The notes under the pieces were generated by a model. That model was not told where the DNA came from. It did no database searches and saw only the letters and a list, made by a program, of their open reading frames with translations. A stretch of DNA of 32,259 nt from Bacteroidales bacterium. Its GTDB lineage: Bacteria; Bacteroidota; Bacteroidia; Bacteroidales; UBA12170. Positions 7,921 to 17,494 of the stretch are shown here, in pieces; position 1 is the stretch's first letter; each line of letters begins with the position of its first letter. The DNA lies in contig JAGGUP010000064.1 of NCBI GenBank assembly GCA_021158405.1, forward strand, positions 1 to 32,259, read 5' to 3'. The position numbers and the translations under genes were made by a program.

Positions 7921-10242
7921 ATGAAATACTTAAGTGTTATTTTTTTTAGTTTATTTTTCGAATTACTAATTGCTCAAGAAAACCCTAATTTTATTCAGTA
8001 TGTAAATCCATTTGTAGGAACTCAGAATATGGGACATACTTTTCCCGGTGCCACTCGCCCATTTGGCATGGTTCAACTAAGTCCCGAAACTGACACACAA
8101 GCTTATGCCATCGATGGAAAATACAATCCAGATGTTTATGCTTATTGTTCAGGTTATCAATACAAAGATTCCACGATAGTCGGTTTTAGTCATACTCATT
8201 TTAGCGGAACTGGTCATTCCGATTTAGGCGATTTTTTGGTAATGCCAACTGTTGGGAAATTATACTTAAATCCGGGAAAAGCGGACACTCCGGAAACGGG
8301 ATACAGATCTCGATTTTCTCATGCAAACGAAATCGCAGAGCCTAATTATTACAAAGTTTATCTTTCTGATTATAAAATAAATGCAGAGTTTACTTCAAGT
8401 ATACATGTAGGTTTTCATCGTTATACTTTCCCAAAAACAGATAGTGCAAATATTGTTCTGGATCTTATGTCGGGCATCTATAATTTTGATGAAAAGAATG
8501 TATGGACATTTGTACGTGTAGAGAATGATACGCTGGTTACGGGATATCGGGAAACTGAAGGTTGGGCAAGAACAAGAACAGTTTATTTTGCACTTTCTTT
8601 TTCCAAACCAATTAAAAACTACGGTCATAAAAAATATGACCAGCAAGTTTATAAGGGTTTTTGGCGCAAATTTGATGAAACAAAGAATTTTCCTGAAATG
8701 GCAGGCCGACAAATTAGAGCTTATTTTCAATTTGATACAGAAGAAAACGAGCCCATTTTATTAAAATTTGCATTGTCTTCAACAAGTACAGAAGGTGCTT
8801 TGAGAAATTTGAAGGCTGAAATTCCACATTGGGATTTTGAACGTACGAAGAAAGAAGGACAAGAAGTTTGGAATGCAGAGCTAGCAAAGATACAAGTGGA
8901 AACATTGACTTTGGCTGATAAAGAAACCTTCTATACGGCATTATATCACAGCTTTTTAAGTCCAATAGAGTTTATGGATGTTGACGGGGCTTACAAAGGC
9001 TTAGACGGAAATATACATCAAGCAAATGATTTTACTAATTACACTATTTTCTCACTATGGGATACCTATCGGGCACTTCATCCCTTGTTTAATTTAATTC
9101 AACCCAGTAGAAATAAAGATATGATGGAATCGCTTTTGGCACATTACGATCAAAGCGTTCATCCAATGTTACCTGTATGGTCGCATTATGCCAACGAAAA
9201 CTGGTGTATGATTGGTTATCATAGTGTTTCTTTATTGGCTGATGCCATGATAAAAAAAGTGCTAAAGCCAGAATCTTATCACAGAGCTCTGGAAGCTTCT
9301 GTTCAATCGGCAAATACAGATTATTATGATGGTATTGGATATTATAAAAAATTAGGTTTCGTCCCTGATGATAAAAATCCATATTCGGTTTCTATAACTC
9401 TGGAATATGCATACGACGACTGGTGTATAACGCAAATGGCTAAGGAAATAAATGAGGCTGGTATTGCTAATGAATTTGAACAAAGAGCCCTCTCCTATCA
9501 AAATGTATTTAATCCGCAAAGAGTATCTATGGCACCTAAATTGGAAAATGGTGAATGGCGCACTAATTTTGATAAGCTAAGCACACACGGTGAAGGATTT
9601 ATAGAAGGAAATGCGTGGAATTATAGTTTATATGTTCCTCAAGATCCAAAAAAATTGATTTCATTAATGGGTGGAAAAAAAGTTTTTGAGCTACACCTAG
9701 ATTCTTTATTTACTCAGCACCTGGATGATCGCTATTTTGCAAATACAGAAGATATTACGCGTGACGGTATTATCGGTTTGTACGTGCATGGAAACGAACC
9801 TGGGCACCATATTGCATTTCTATACAATTGGACAGATGCGCCATGGAAAACACAAGCTCGTGTCCGAATGATAATGAAAACAATGTATTCCAATACAAAA
9901 GATGGCTTATGCGGGAATGATGATGCCGGGCAAATGAGTGCTTGGTTTGTTTTTAATGCCTTGGGATTTTATCCTGTAGCGCCTGGCTCAAATTATTATT
10001 CTATTGGAAGTCCTCTTGTAAAATCGGCAAAACTTTCCTTTGAAAATGGGAATATTCTTCAAATAAAGACCGTTAACCAAAGTTCAGAAAATATTTATAT
10101 TCAAAAGATTACATTGAATAATAAAATAATAAATCGCCTGTATCTAACTCATGATGAGCTGATACAAGGCGGTATATTAGAATATAAAATGGGAAATAAA
10201 CCCAATAAAAAATTAATTCTTCCTCTTTCTAAACCCATTTAA
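7921..10242 (+). CDS. Secreted GH92 alpha-mannosidase
   Basis: The ATG at 7921 is chosen (773 residues) because it opens directly into a signal peptide, MKYLSVIFFSLFFELLIAQ. A TTG-initiated extension to 7879 would hide it. The mature protein starts with FIQYVNPFVGT, and the window shows the family hallmarks: GHTFPGATRPFGMVQLSP, GFSHTHFSGTG, EGNAWNYSLYVP, HGNEPGHH and CGNDDAGQMSAWF. GH92 enzymes are calcium-dependent exo-acting alpha-mannosidases, mostly alpha-1,2, that trim N-glycan or fungal mannan chains; the linkage here cannot be fixed from sequence. The signal has no lipobox cysteine and the protein has no T9SS tail, so a periplasmic location is likely. Its stop codon overlaps the convergent synthase-phosphorylase gene by 14 bp. 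No SusC/SusD pair is present, so this is not a full polysaccharide utilisation locus. Confidence 0.95.
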   Translation: MKYLSVIFFSLFFELLIAQENPNFIQYVNPFVGTQNMGHTFPGATRPFGMVQLSPETDTQAYAIDGKYNPDVYAYCSGYQYKDSTIVGFSHTHFSGTGHSDLGDFLVMPTVGKLYLNPGKADTPETGYRSRFSHANEIAEPNYYKVYLSDYKINAEFTSSIHVGFHRYTFPKTDSANIVLDLMSGIYNFDEKNVWTFVRVENDTLVTGYRETEGWARTRTVYFALSFSKPIKNYGHKKYDQQVYKGFWRKFDETKNFPEMAGRQIRAYFQFDTEENEPILLKFALSSTSTEGALRNLKAEIPHWDFERTKKEGQEVWNAELAKIQVETLTLADKETFYTALYHSFLSPIEFMDVDGAYKGLDGNIHQANDFTNYTIFSLWDTYRALHPLFNLIQPSRNKDMMESLLAHYDQSVHPMLPVWSHYANENWCMIGYHSVSLLADAMIKKVLKPESYHRALEASVQSANTDYYDGIGYYKKLGFVPDDKNPYSVSITLEYAYDDWCITQMAKEINEAGIANEFEQRALSYQNVFNPQRVSMAPKLENGEWRTNFDKLSTHGEGFIEGNAWNYSLYVPQDPKKLISLMGGKKVFELHLDSLFTQHLDDRYFANTEDITRDGIIGLYVHGNEPGHHIAFLYNWTDAPWKTQARVRMIMKTMYSNTKDGLCGNDDAGQMSAWFVFNALGFYPVAPGSNYYSIGSPLVKSAKLSFENGNILQIKTVNQSSENIYIQKITLNNKIINRLYLTHDELIQGGILEYKMGNKPNKKLILPLSKPI

Positions 10243-13200
10243 TTAAAGGGAAATCCTCCTGATAAGCCAGATTTTTAGATTTGGGACTCAAACGGAATAC
10301 ATAATCGTATACGCCAGTTCTTTCAACTGCAATGGCACATGAATATAAAATATTTCCATTAGGCAAACTTTCTACTTTTAGCTCCTCTTTATAGATAATA
10401 TACTTTATATCACCATCTTCTATTTCCCCGAACAAAATTTCAACACGAACCTCTTCTGGCAACAATTCGGCTAAATTCACTTCGATGCGCGCTATAAAAA
10501 TATCTCCTAGACTTAATGTTTGTTCTTGATCAGTTTGAGGTAACTCTACAGAAACAATACTGATATTCTCCCATTTAATCGCTGTTTTCTCTTTCCATTT
10601 TGCCAATTCCACTGCTAGTTTAAAGTGATCTGCTTGAAAAGCTTTACTACTGGTAAATAACTTATTGTAAAAACGATCAAAATAATCATCGAGCATACGT
10701 TTCATGGTAAAACGAGGCGCAATTTGAGTAAATGTATTTTTTATATGAGTAACCCATTTATCAGAGACCTTACTCGTATTTTTCTCATAATAAGTTCTCA
10801 AAATTTCTGACTCAAGTTTCGAATAAATTATTTCTACATCGCGCATATTCTGCATGTCCTGTTTCAGATAGGTTCTACCCTCTTCAAGTGCCCAACCTGC
10901 TCCATCTTTATAACCTTCGGCCCACCATCCATCAAGGACAGAGAAATTCATAACCCCATTCATTACAGCCTTTTCTCCACTAGTACCAGAAGCTTCCAAA
11001 GGTCGGGTTGGCGTGTTCAACCACACATCAACTCCGCTTACCAAATACTTTGCCAATTGCATATCGTAATTTTCGACAAATAAAACTTTTCCAATAAAGT
11101 CGGGCATTTTAGAAACTTCAATAACTCTTTTTATCAGATCTTGACCCGCTTTATCGTGTGGATGTGCCTTTCCTGCAAATAGAAACTGGATAGGTTGCGT
11201 TTTATTACTCACCAATTTTCGTAATCGATCTAAATTAGTAAATAATAAATGTGCTCTTTTGTAAGTAGCAAAACGACGTGCAAATCCAATAGTTAAGGCC
11301 TTTGGATCCATATTTTCAACTACTTGAACAATATAAGCCGGATTTTCTTGTCTCTGAGTTAATTCTTCTGTCAATCGAATGCGTAAATAATCGAATAATA
11401 ACTTTTTCTGATTGAAATGAATCATGCAAATACGCTCATTTGGAACCTCATCTATTTTTTTCCACAGATCTTCATCGCTTTGATTTTTCAAAAAATCTTC
11501 GCCAAAAAGTTCGTGATGGAACTGCTGCCAGGCTTTCGAAGCCCATGTAGAATAGTGTACACTGTTGGTCACATATCCAATATGAAGTTCATCAGGATAA
11601 TAACCTTCGTACAGAGATGCAAACATTTTCTGACTCACACGACCATGAATACGGCTTACTCCATTCATTTCTTGCGACATTCGGGCAGCAAGAACGCTCA
11701 TCGAGAACTTCTCACCAGCCTGATTAGAATTCCATCTTCCAAGATTCATAAATTCATCCCAGCTCAACTGTAAACGATCGGCATAATGTAGAATGTATTT
11801 TCTTAAAATGCCTTCCTCAAAAGCATCGTGTCCAGCAGGAACAGGTGTATGGGTTGTAAAGAGTGTGCTCGCCCTTACAACTTCTTTCGCTTCATTGAAA
11901 CTTAATTTCTCATCTTGAATGAGATTTTTCAATCTCTCCAATGAGTTGAAAGCGGCATGACCTTCATTTGCATGATAAATATCTGGTTTCAAACCTAATG
12001 CTTCAATTAGTCGAATACCACCTACACCCAATAAGAGCTCTTGTTTTAACCGGTTTTCCCAATCACCGCCATAAAGTTGGTGAGTTACTTTACGATCTTC
12101 CTCCGAATTTTCTTCGACATCTGTATCAAGCAAATAAAGTGGAATTCGACCAACCTGCGCCACCCATATTTTAGCCATCATTTTTCTTCCCGGCAAAGCA
12201 ATGCTAATTACCGCCCATTCGCCATTAGGAAAACGTACAGGCTCTACTGAAAGTTGAGAGAATTTTTGCGGGTTATAAATATCCAATTGATCACCTTCAA
12301 GAGATAATTTCTGTTTAAAATAACCATAGCGATACAATAAGCCGATACCAATCATATTGATATTTGAATCGGAAGCTTGTTTTAAATAATCTCCGGCTAA
12401 AATTCCCAATCCCCCTGAATATATTTTCAAGCTATCGTCGATGCCATATTCCATACTAAAATAAGCAATTTGTTGTTTTGGCTTATTTTTAGCTTTGGCC
12501 ATGTAAGTTTCGAACTTAGTTAAGACATTTTCGTAATCGACCATAAATTCCGGATTGGTCAAAAATCTTTCAAAACGAGCTTGTGAGATTTTTTCAAGCA
12601 TGGCCACAGGGTTCTTTTCTAATTTAAACCAGAGATCGCCACCCAATTCCTCAAAAAAGTCCTGAGCGCAATAATTCCACGACCACCAAAGATTTTTTGT
12701 AAGCTCTGCTAGCTTGTTCAATTTCTTTGGCACAACAGGGCGAACCAATACTTTTTTCCAAGAGGGCTTCTGTGATACACTTAAAGAAGTAGATTTTACT
12801 AAATTGAATTGAGTTTGGCTTAAAATATCCTTGCTTCTATATTGAGCTTTTTCTATTGCTAATTCGTAGGTTTCCTTATAGTATTTAATAAACTTTTTCC
12901 ATTGAGCTTCTTTCGCTATTCGAGTCGCATCAATTTTGGCATTTTTTATTTGATTATTATCTGCCAAGTAAAAACTTTCCATAACTTCAGAAATCCGACT
13001 GATAACTTCCTCATCATTTGAATAGCCACGAGGAACAACTATTAATCCTTTGTTCTCCTCAAAATTAGCTTGTACCCATCGGCCAAACCCAGACAAATTG
13101 GTGGTGACAGAAGGAACTCCAAAAGCAACACTCTCTAATGGAGTATATCCCCAAGGTTCGTAATAAGATGGAAAGACACTCAAATCGAAAGCCGATAAAA

Positions 13201-14452
13201 GGTCATAGTAAGTGGTATTAAAAATACCATCTTGTCCATTTAAATAAGCAGGCACTCCAATAACCGTAAGTAAATCATTCTCCGCATTATACATATGAAG
13301 TTCATTCATTTTGTTTCGGATGGGATCATGAATTTTATCGGTTAATTGGTGCGTAAACCGATTACTGGTAAAATTCATTTCTTCTGATTCTAAAGCCTTT
13401 GCAAGTTCCAAATTAGGTCCTTTAATACCACCGGGAATCATTAAAAATGCTATAACTCTTCTCTTAGTAAGTCTTGTTTTTAACTGATTAAGTGCTTCAA
13501 GGAAAACATCGATTCCTTTATTTCTGTACTCATAACGACCGCTGATGCCAATCAATAAAGTATCTTTGGCGAAAGAAATATCAGTCATTCTTCCGGCTAC
13601 TTTTAGCAATAAATCCCTACTTTCAACACGTTGTTGTTCCAGGTTTTCTTTTCCAAAAGTGACAAATTTTCCATCAAATCCATTTGGAGTGACCACATCT
13701 ACGACTTTGCCTAAGAAATGTTTACATTCAATATTGGTGACTTCACTAACGGTTGTAAACATATCCGCATTTTCTGCTGCTAATTTTTCAATCGAATGTT
13801 TGGCCACTACCGAAAACTCGCGAGCGACTAACTCCGGATTGTATCTTTCAATATGATCATAAAGAGGTAAACCATTTCCTGCAATAGAACGACCTAAAAC
13901 AGTTGCATGGGTAGTAAATACGGTAGCAACGGAAGGATTCTTTTGTTTTAAATAGAGAATAGCAGAACCTGTCATCCATTCATGAAAATGAGCAATTATT
14001 CCATCTTGATAGACTCCAAAATGTTTCTGAAAACTATCGATTACACGTCCAACAGCATATCCAAACAGAGCAGGTTCGATATAATCCCATCCGCCTGAAA
14101 TGGAATCTAATTTATAAGATTCCCACCAAGAAGCAAAAATTTTATCCTTTTCACTAAAATAGGGTTTAAAATCAATAAGGATTGCAATTGGTTTTCCTTT
14201 AATATTCCAGTGTCCTATGCGAAAATTAATACCCTCAGAATGAGCCTGCAATACCCATTCAGGGTACAATAATTTATCTTCTGTAAATTCCGGGTTATTA
14301 CTAGTTTCCATCCAAACATCCGGACCGATAAAGAAATAATTATCTCCATATTCTGGTTGAATGGAAGGAGCTTTAGAGGCTAATACAGTATGTATTCCTC
14401 CAATTTTATTACAAACTTCCCAAGCAGTTTCAAATATATATTTTGATTTCAT
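10229..14452 (-). CDS. Bifunctional GT3 glycogen synthase - GT35 alpha-glucan phosphorylase fusion
   Basis: A 1407-residue fusion. Residues 1 to about 540 resemble the eukaryotic-type GT3 glycogen synthase: IGGIHTVL near the N-terminus, AHFHEWMTG (154-162), TTHATVLGR (180-188), VTPNGFD (254-260), the sugar-nucleotide segment GRYEYRNKG (305-313) and the acidic pair in YEPWGYTPLE (E432 and E440). GT3 enzymes normally use UDP-glucose. From about 575 a short-type alpha-glucan phosphorylase follows, with a DUF3417-like start (NLWWSWNY), YFSMEYG (664-670), HANEGHAAF (828-836), HTPVPAGHDAF and the PLP lysine K1161 in GTSGEKAVMNG. Residues 1295-1407 form a beta-rich tail. The enzyme should both elongate and phosphorolyse alpha-1,4-glucan in the cytoplasm. 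It is last in the glucan cluster, 243 bp from the GH57 gene, with an inverted repeat in that gap. Confidence 0.95.
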   Translation of the reverse strand: MKSKYIFETAWEVCNKIGGIHTVLASKAPSIQPEYGDNYFFIGPDVWMETSNNPEFTEDKLLYPEWVLQAHSEGINFRIGHWNIKGKPIAILIDFKPYFSEKDKIFASWWESYKLDSISGGWDYIEPALFGYAVGRVIDSFQKHFGVYQDGIIAHFHEWMTGSAILYLKQKNPSVATVFTTHATVLGRSIAGNGLPLYDHIERYNPELVAREFSVVAKHSIEKLAAENADMFTTVSEVTNIECKHFLGKVVDVVTPNGFDGKFVTFGKENLEQQRVESRDLLLKVAGRMTDISFAKDTLLIGISGRYEYRNKGIDVFLEALNQLKTRLTKRRVIAFLMIPGGIKGPNLELAKALESEEMNFTSNRFTHQLTDKIHDPIRNKMNELHMYNAENDLLTVIGVPAYLNGQDGIFNTTYYDLLSAFDLSVFPSYYEPWGYTPLESVAFGVPSVTTNLSGFGRWVQANFEENKGLIVVPRGYSNDEEVISRISEVMESFYLADNNQIKNAKIDATRIAKEAQWKKFIKYYKETYELAIEKAQYRSKDILSQTQFNLVKSTSLSVSQKPSWKKVLVRPVVPKKLNKLAELTKNLWWSWNYCAQDFFEELGGDLWFKLEKNPVAMLEKISQARFERFLTNPEFMVDYENVLTKFETYMAKAKNKPKQQIAYFSMEYGIDDSLKIYSGGLGILAGDYLKQASDSNINMIGIGLLYRYGYFKQKLSLEGDQLDIYNPQKFSQLSVEPVRFPNGEWAVISIALPGRKMMAKIWVAQVGRIPLYLLDTDVEENSEEDRKVTHQLYGGDWENRLKQELLLGVGGIRLIEALGLKPDIYHANEGHAAFNSLERLKNLIQDEKLSFNEAKEVVRASTLFTTHTPVPAGHDAFEEGILRKYILHYADRLQLSWDEFMNLGRWNSNQAGEKFSMSVLAARMSQEMNGVSRIHGRVSQKMFASLYEGYYPDELHIGYVTNSVHYSTWASKAWQQFHHELFGEDFLKNQSDEDLWKKIDEVPNERICMIHFNQKKLLFDYLRIRLTEELTQRQENPAYIVQVVENMDPKALTIGFARRFATYKRAHLLFTNLDRLRKLVSNKTQPIQFLFAGKAHPHDKAGQDLIKRVIEVSKMPDFIGKVLFVENYDMQLAKYLVSGVDVWLNTPTRPLEASGTSGEKAVMNGVMNFSVLDGWWAEGYKDGAGWALEEGRTYLKQDMQNMRDVEIIYSKLESEILRTYYEKNTSKVSDKWVTHIKNTFTQIAPRFTMKRMLDDYFDRFYNKLFTSSKAFQADHFKLAVELAKWKEKTAIKWENISIVSVELPQTDQEQTLSLGDIFIARIEVNLAELLPEEVRVEILFGEIEDGDIKYIIYKEELKVESLPNGNILYSCAIAVERTGVYDYVFRLSPKSKNLAYQEDFPLIKWV

Positions 14453-14493
14453 CTATCTTTAATTTTTAGATTATATTTTGATGTTAAATTTAT

Positions 14494-14534
14494 AAAGAAT
14501 TATATTTCAGGCAAATGCATCAATATAATTCTTT
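14494..14534 (-). promoter_or_regulatory. 13-bp perfect inverted repeat in the leader of the synthase-phosphorylase gene
   Basis: AAAGAATTATATT at 14494-14506 and its exact reverse complement at 14522-14534 are separated by 15 bp. The element lies 41 bp upstream of the start codon at 14452. It may be an operator or a hairpin in the 5' leader. It has only two G:C pairs per arm and no T-run directly after it, so it is not a convincing terminator. The rest of the 14453-14695 gap shows no gene that I can support. Confidence 0.5.
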
Positions 14535-14695
14535 TGAAAAATCCCTTTTGACAGACCTAATATTTAAAGTCTTCCCTCTTAATAAAGAAGAATTTCTAAT
14601 TTTTTCTCACTTGATTTCATATTTAAAATGGTCATACAAATTCACCCACGGAAAGAGGTATGCTGTATATAAATATGCCCTTATTATTAATAAAT

Positions 14696-16180
14696 TTAAG
14701 GCAATCGTGCTATTTTCTTTCTCAAATCTTCTTTATAACTTTCTATTTCCTTACTCGATAAAGCATTGGAAGTCTCTCGGTATTCTTGAATCTTATTAAG
14801 CTCCTTCTTTCCAATTATTTTCATCATTTTATCGCGAATTGCTTGATCGCTTTCAAAAAACAGAGCCGACAGTTCTCCTAAACTCAAGTCTTTCACCATT
14901 TTTTTAAGCTTCACATTTGTAAACTTCCCAAGCATGTTAAAAACATCTTCTTGAGGAGATTGCAAGCTTTCAATATCACTTTCTTGTCTGGATTTTCCTT
15001 CTCTTTCTAAGCGGATATAAAAATCGGAAAGTACATTCATAAAATTTATAAATGCTTCATAAGGAGAGCCGTAGGGTGTAAAATACTGATGTACAGCACC
15101 ATCGGAAAACCACTTGGTACACATATAATAAAAATGATCACTGGCTTGTAATTTAAGCCAATCCTTTTGCAAGCTGGGATCTTGACAATTCCGCATGGCT
15201 ACTTCTATCGCATACAGTTTGTCAAAAGCTTCATCTTGTATTTCATTACCTAACCACGCTGTTAAATCTCTTTCTTCATCAGCCCAACTAATTGCGTTTG
15301 GAACATGAATAGCAGCAATTGGCTGATATTCTTTGCTTACTTCTGATGGCGTTTTAAAACATAAATTGGGTTTTTTCAATATCTTTTCAGGTAAATTCCG
15401 CATAAATTCAAAAATCCCTGTTTCAGTCCACTGATGTTCTCCAAAGGTTTCATAATCCATATACAAATTAGCAACCTGTTCTTTTGGATTTAGTTGGCCT
15501 AACCAATCCGAAAATTTATCTGTTGTCAAAGGCCATTCATTCCAATTTTGGTTGGAAAAGCGAAAAGCAATATCGTCGCTAAATTGAAAATTTCTCAACA
15601 ACACTTTTAAACGAGGATTTATAGCGTTTGTATATACAAAATTCGGGCTTTTCCATCCTAAAACGTGCTTTGCACCTTCTGTTAACATGGTTTTAAATCC
15701 CATTTCAGCTATGGTCTCTCCTATTTCATCAGAGTAAATTAATTCTGTATTTCGAAATGTTTGTGGACTTACACCAAAAAGTTCTTTTATCTTTTCCTGA
15801 TGCATTTTAATTTGCCTGACAAATTCCTCCTTACTCTTCATCCCTGACAAGGAATGAGCATAAGTTTCGGCTAGAAATTCTACATTTCCTGTCTGTGCCA
15901 ATTGCTTAAAACTAGCTAAAACTTGGGGCGTATATTCCTGAAATTGATCCAAAGCAGATCCACTTATAGAAAAACTAACTTTAAAAGCTTTGCCATGTTT
16001 TTGAATTAATTCGAGTAACAAATTATTCATAGGAATGTAGCTTTTTGCAGCTACACGTTCCATGATCGATTTATTTAAATAATCATCGTAATAATAATGA
16101 TCATTACCTAAGTTAAAAAAACGATACTTTTTTAAACGATAAGGTTGATGAACCTGAAAATAAAGACAAACTGATTGCAT
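14696..16180 (-). CDS. GH57 alpha-amylase-like glycoside hydrolase
   Basis: The 494-residue protein begins with the GH57 signature HQP (residues 11-13, VCLYFQVHQPYRLKKYRFF). The catalytic nucleophile is E146 in FRNTELIYSDEIG and the acid/base is D242 in YMDYETFGEHQW, with AETYAHS (105-110) as a further family motif. There is no signal peptide, so it acts on cytoplasmic glucan. GH57 contains alpha-amylases, 4-alpha-glucanotransferases and branching enzymes. The length and N-terminus match the Bacteroidota amylase-like group better than the longer branching enzymes, but transferase activity is possible. The start codon lies 5 bp after the stop of the GT4 gene, so the two are tightly coupled. 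The C-terminal 100 residues are helical and charged. Confidence 0.9.
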   Translation of the reverse strand: MQSVCLYFQVHQPYRLKKYRFFNLGNDHYYYDDYLNKSIMERVAAKSYIPMNNLLLELIQKHGKAFKVSFSISGSALDQFQEYTPQVLASFKQLAQTGNVEFLAETYAHSLSGMKSKEEFVRQIKMHQEKIKELFGVSPQTFRNTELIYSDEIGETIAEMGFKTMLTEGAKHVLGWKSPNFVYTNAINPRLKVLLRNFQFSDDIAFRFSNQNWNEWPLTTDKFSDWLGQLNPKEQVANLYMDYETFGEHQWTETGIFEFMRNLPEKILKKPNLCFKTPSEVSKEYQPIAAIHVPNAISWADEERDLTAWLGNEIQDEAFDKLYAIEVAMRNCQDPSLQKDWLKLQASDHFYYMCTKWFSDGAVHQYFTPYGSPYEAFINFMNVLSDFYIRLEREGKSRQESDIESLQSPQEDVFNMLGKFTNVKLKKMVKDLSLGELSALFFESDQAIRDKMMKIIGKKELNKIQEYRETSNALSSKEIESYKEDLRKKIARLP

Positions 16181-16185
16181 ATTTA

Positions 16186-17490
16186 TTATTTATCTAATTC
16201 TATATTATTTAACAGTACACTTTCATAAGCTGCTTTAACTTGTTTTGCCGCATGTTCCCATTTTAAATTATCCACTTCTTCAACTCCGTTCTTAATAAAC
16301 ATTTCAGATAATGAATTGTAGTGAAGTAGTCCATAAATAGCATCTGCTATTCCTTCAACATCCCAAAAATCAACTTTTAAGGCATTGGTAAGAACTTCTG
16401 CAACCCCCGATTGTTTAGAAATTACCACAGGCACATTCGATCGCATAGCTTCCAATGGAACTAGCCCAAAAGGCTCAGATACAGAGGGCATTACAAACAC
16501 ATCCGATAATTGGAACATTTTATCTACTTCGGCTCCTTTTAAGAAACCTGTAAAATGAAATTTAGTAGCTATTCTCAATTTAGCAACTCGCTTAATTAAT
16601 TCTTCGAACATATCTCCATTTCCAGCCATTACAAAACGAACATTATCATCTCTTTCCAGGATTAATTTGGCAGCTTCCACAAAGTATTCGGGACCTTTTT
16701 GGAAAGTAAGTCGCCCTAAAAAAGTAACTACTTTTTCTTTAACGGAACGATTGAGCTGCAGATTATCCTTATCAACAGGCTCAATGGCATTATGAATCGT
16801 TTGAATTTTTGCCGGATCAATCCCATAGTGCTTGATAACAATATCACGTGTAAGGTTACTTACTGTAATAACTCTATCAGCCTCTTTCATCCCTTTTTGC
16901 TCAATACCAAAAACTTCCGTATTGATTCTATCTTCTCCTGCGCGATCGTATTCGGTGGCATGCATATGAACAACCAGAGGTTTGCCGGAAACTTCTTTGG
17001 CAGCAATTCCTGCCATATAAGTCAGCCAATCGTGTGCATGGATAATATCAAAATCATTTTGTGCAGCAATACTTGCACCAACCATTGCATAGCGGGCAAC
17101 TTCCTCCATCAAATTTTTACCATATTTACCCGAGAAAGTATATTTCTCACCCAAAATAAGATGCTCTTTTTCTTTAATTGAATGCTTTACATCTTCATGT
17201 ATTTTGGCAAAATCTTCAGGATCTATATAAGGTCTTATATTTGAACCTATTTCGAGATAAGTTAACTTATTCCAAAAATCTTGAATATGTTTTTGTTTAT
17301 AATTCACGGGAATATCACTTGCATTCACAATACGAGCAGCTCGTTGATCTTCATCTCCAAATGCTTTTGGAACAACAAAAATCATTTCCACATCGTGTTT
17401 CAGAAGACCTTTGGTTAAGCCATAAGAAGCCGTACCTAAACCACCTGTAATATGTGGAGGAAATTCCCAACCAAACATCAATACTTTCAT
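16186..17490 (-). CDS. GT4-family glycosyltransferase, glycogen synthase-like
   Basis: This 434-residue GT-B enzyme opens with FGWEFPPHITGGLGTASYGL, the glycine-rich acceptor loop shared with starch and glycogen synthases. It continues with HAHDWLTYMAG (151-161), the donor-site pair R260 and K265 in GRLTFQKGPE, and the E-x7-E motif of family 4 (E339 and E347 in SEPFGLVPLEAMRS). It probably transfers glucose from a nucleotide sugar to an alpha-glucan or primer in the cytoplasm. Related genes occur beside debranching enzyme, GH57 and the GT3-GT35 fusion in other Bacteroidota, which supports a role in glycogen building, but the donor is not proven. It lies between the debranching enzyme (84 bp upstream) and the GH57 gene (5 bp downstream). 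Confidence 0.9.
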   Translation of the reverse strand: MKVLMFGWEFPPHITGGLGTASYGLTKGLLKHDVEMIFVVPKAFGDEDQRAARIVNASDIPVNYKQKHIQDFWNKLTYLEIGSNIRPYIDPEDFAKIHEDVKHSIKEKEHLILGEKYTFSGKYGKNLMEEVARYAMVGASIAAQNDFDIIHAHDWLTYMAGIAAKEVSGKPLVVHMHATEYDRAGEDRINTEVFGIEQKGMKEADRVITVSNLTRDIVIKHYGIDPAKIQTIHNAIEPVDKDNLQLNRSVKEKVVTFLGRLTFQKGPEYFVEAAKLILERDDNVRFVMAGNGDMFEELIKRVAKLRIATKFHFTGFLKGAEVDKMFQLSDVFVMPSVSEPFGLVPLEAMRSNVPVVISKQSGVAEVLTNALKVDFWDVEGIADAIYGLLHYNSLSEMFIKNGVEEVDNLKWEHAAKQVKAAYESVLLNNIELDK

Positions 17491-17494
17491 GAGC

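Noticed and set aside
14515-14799. Plus-strand ORF of 94 codons
   Set aside because: It runs 104 bp into the 3' end of the GH57 gene on the other strand, covers the inverted repeat, and has no recognisable domain. It is most likely an antisense chance frame.
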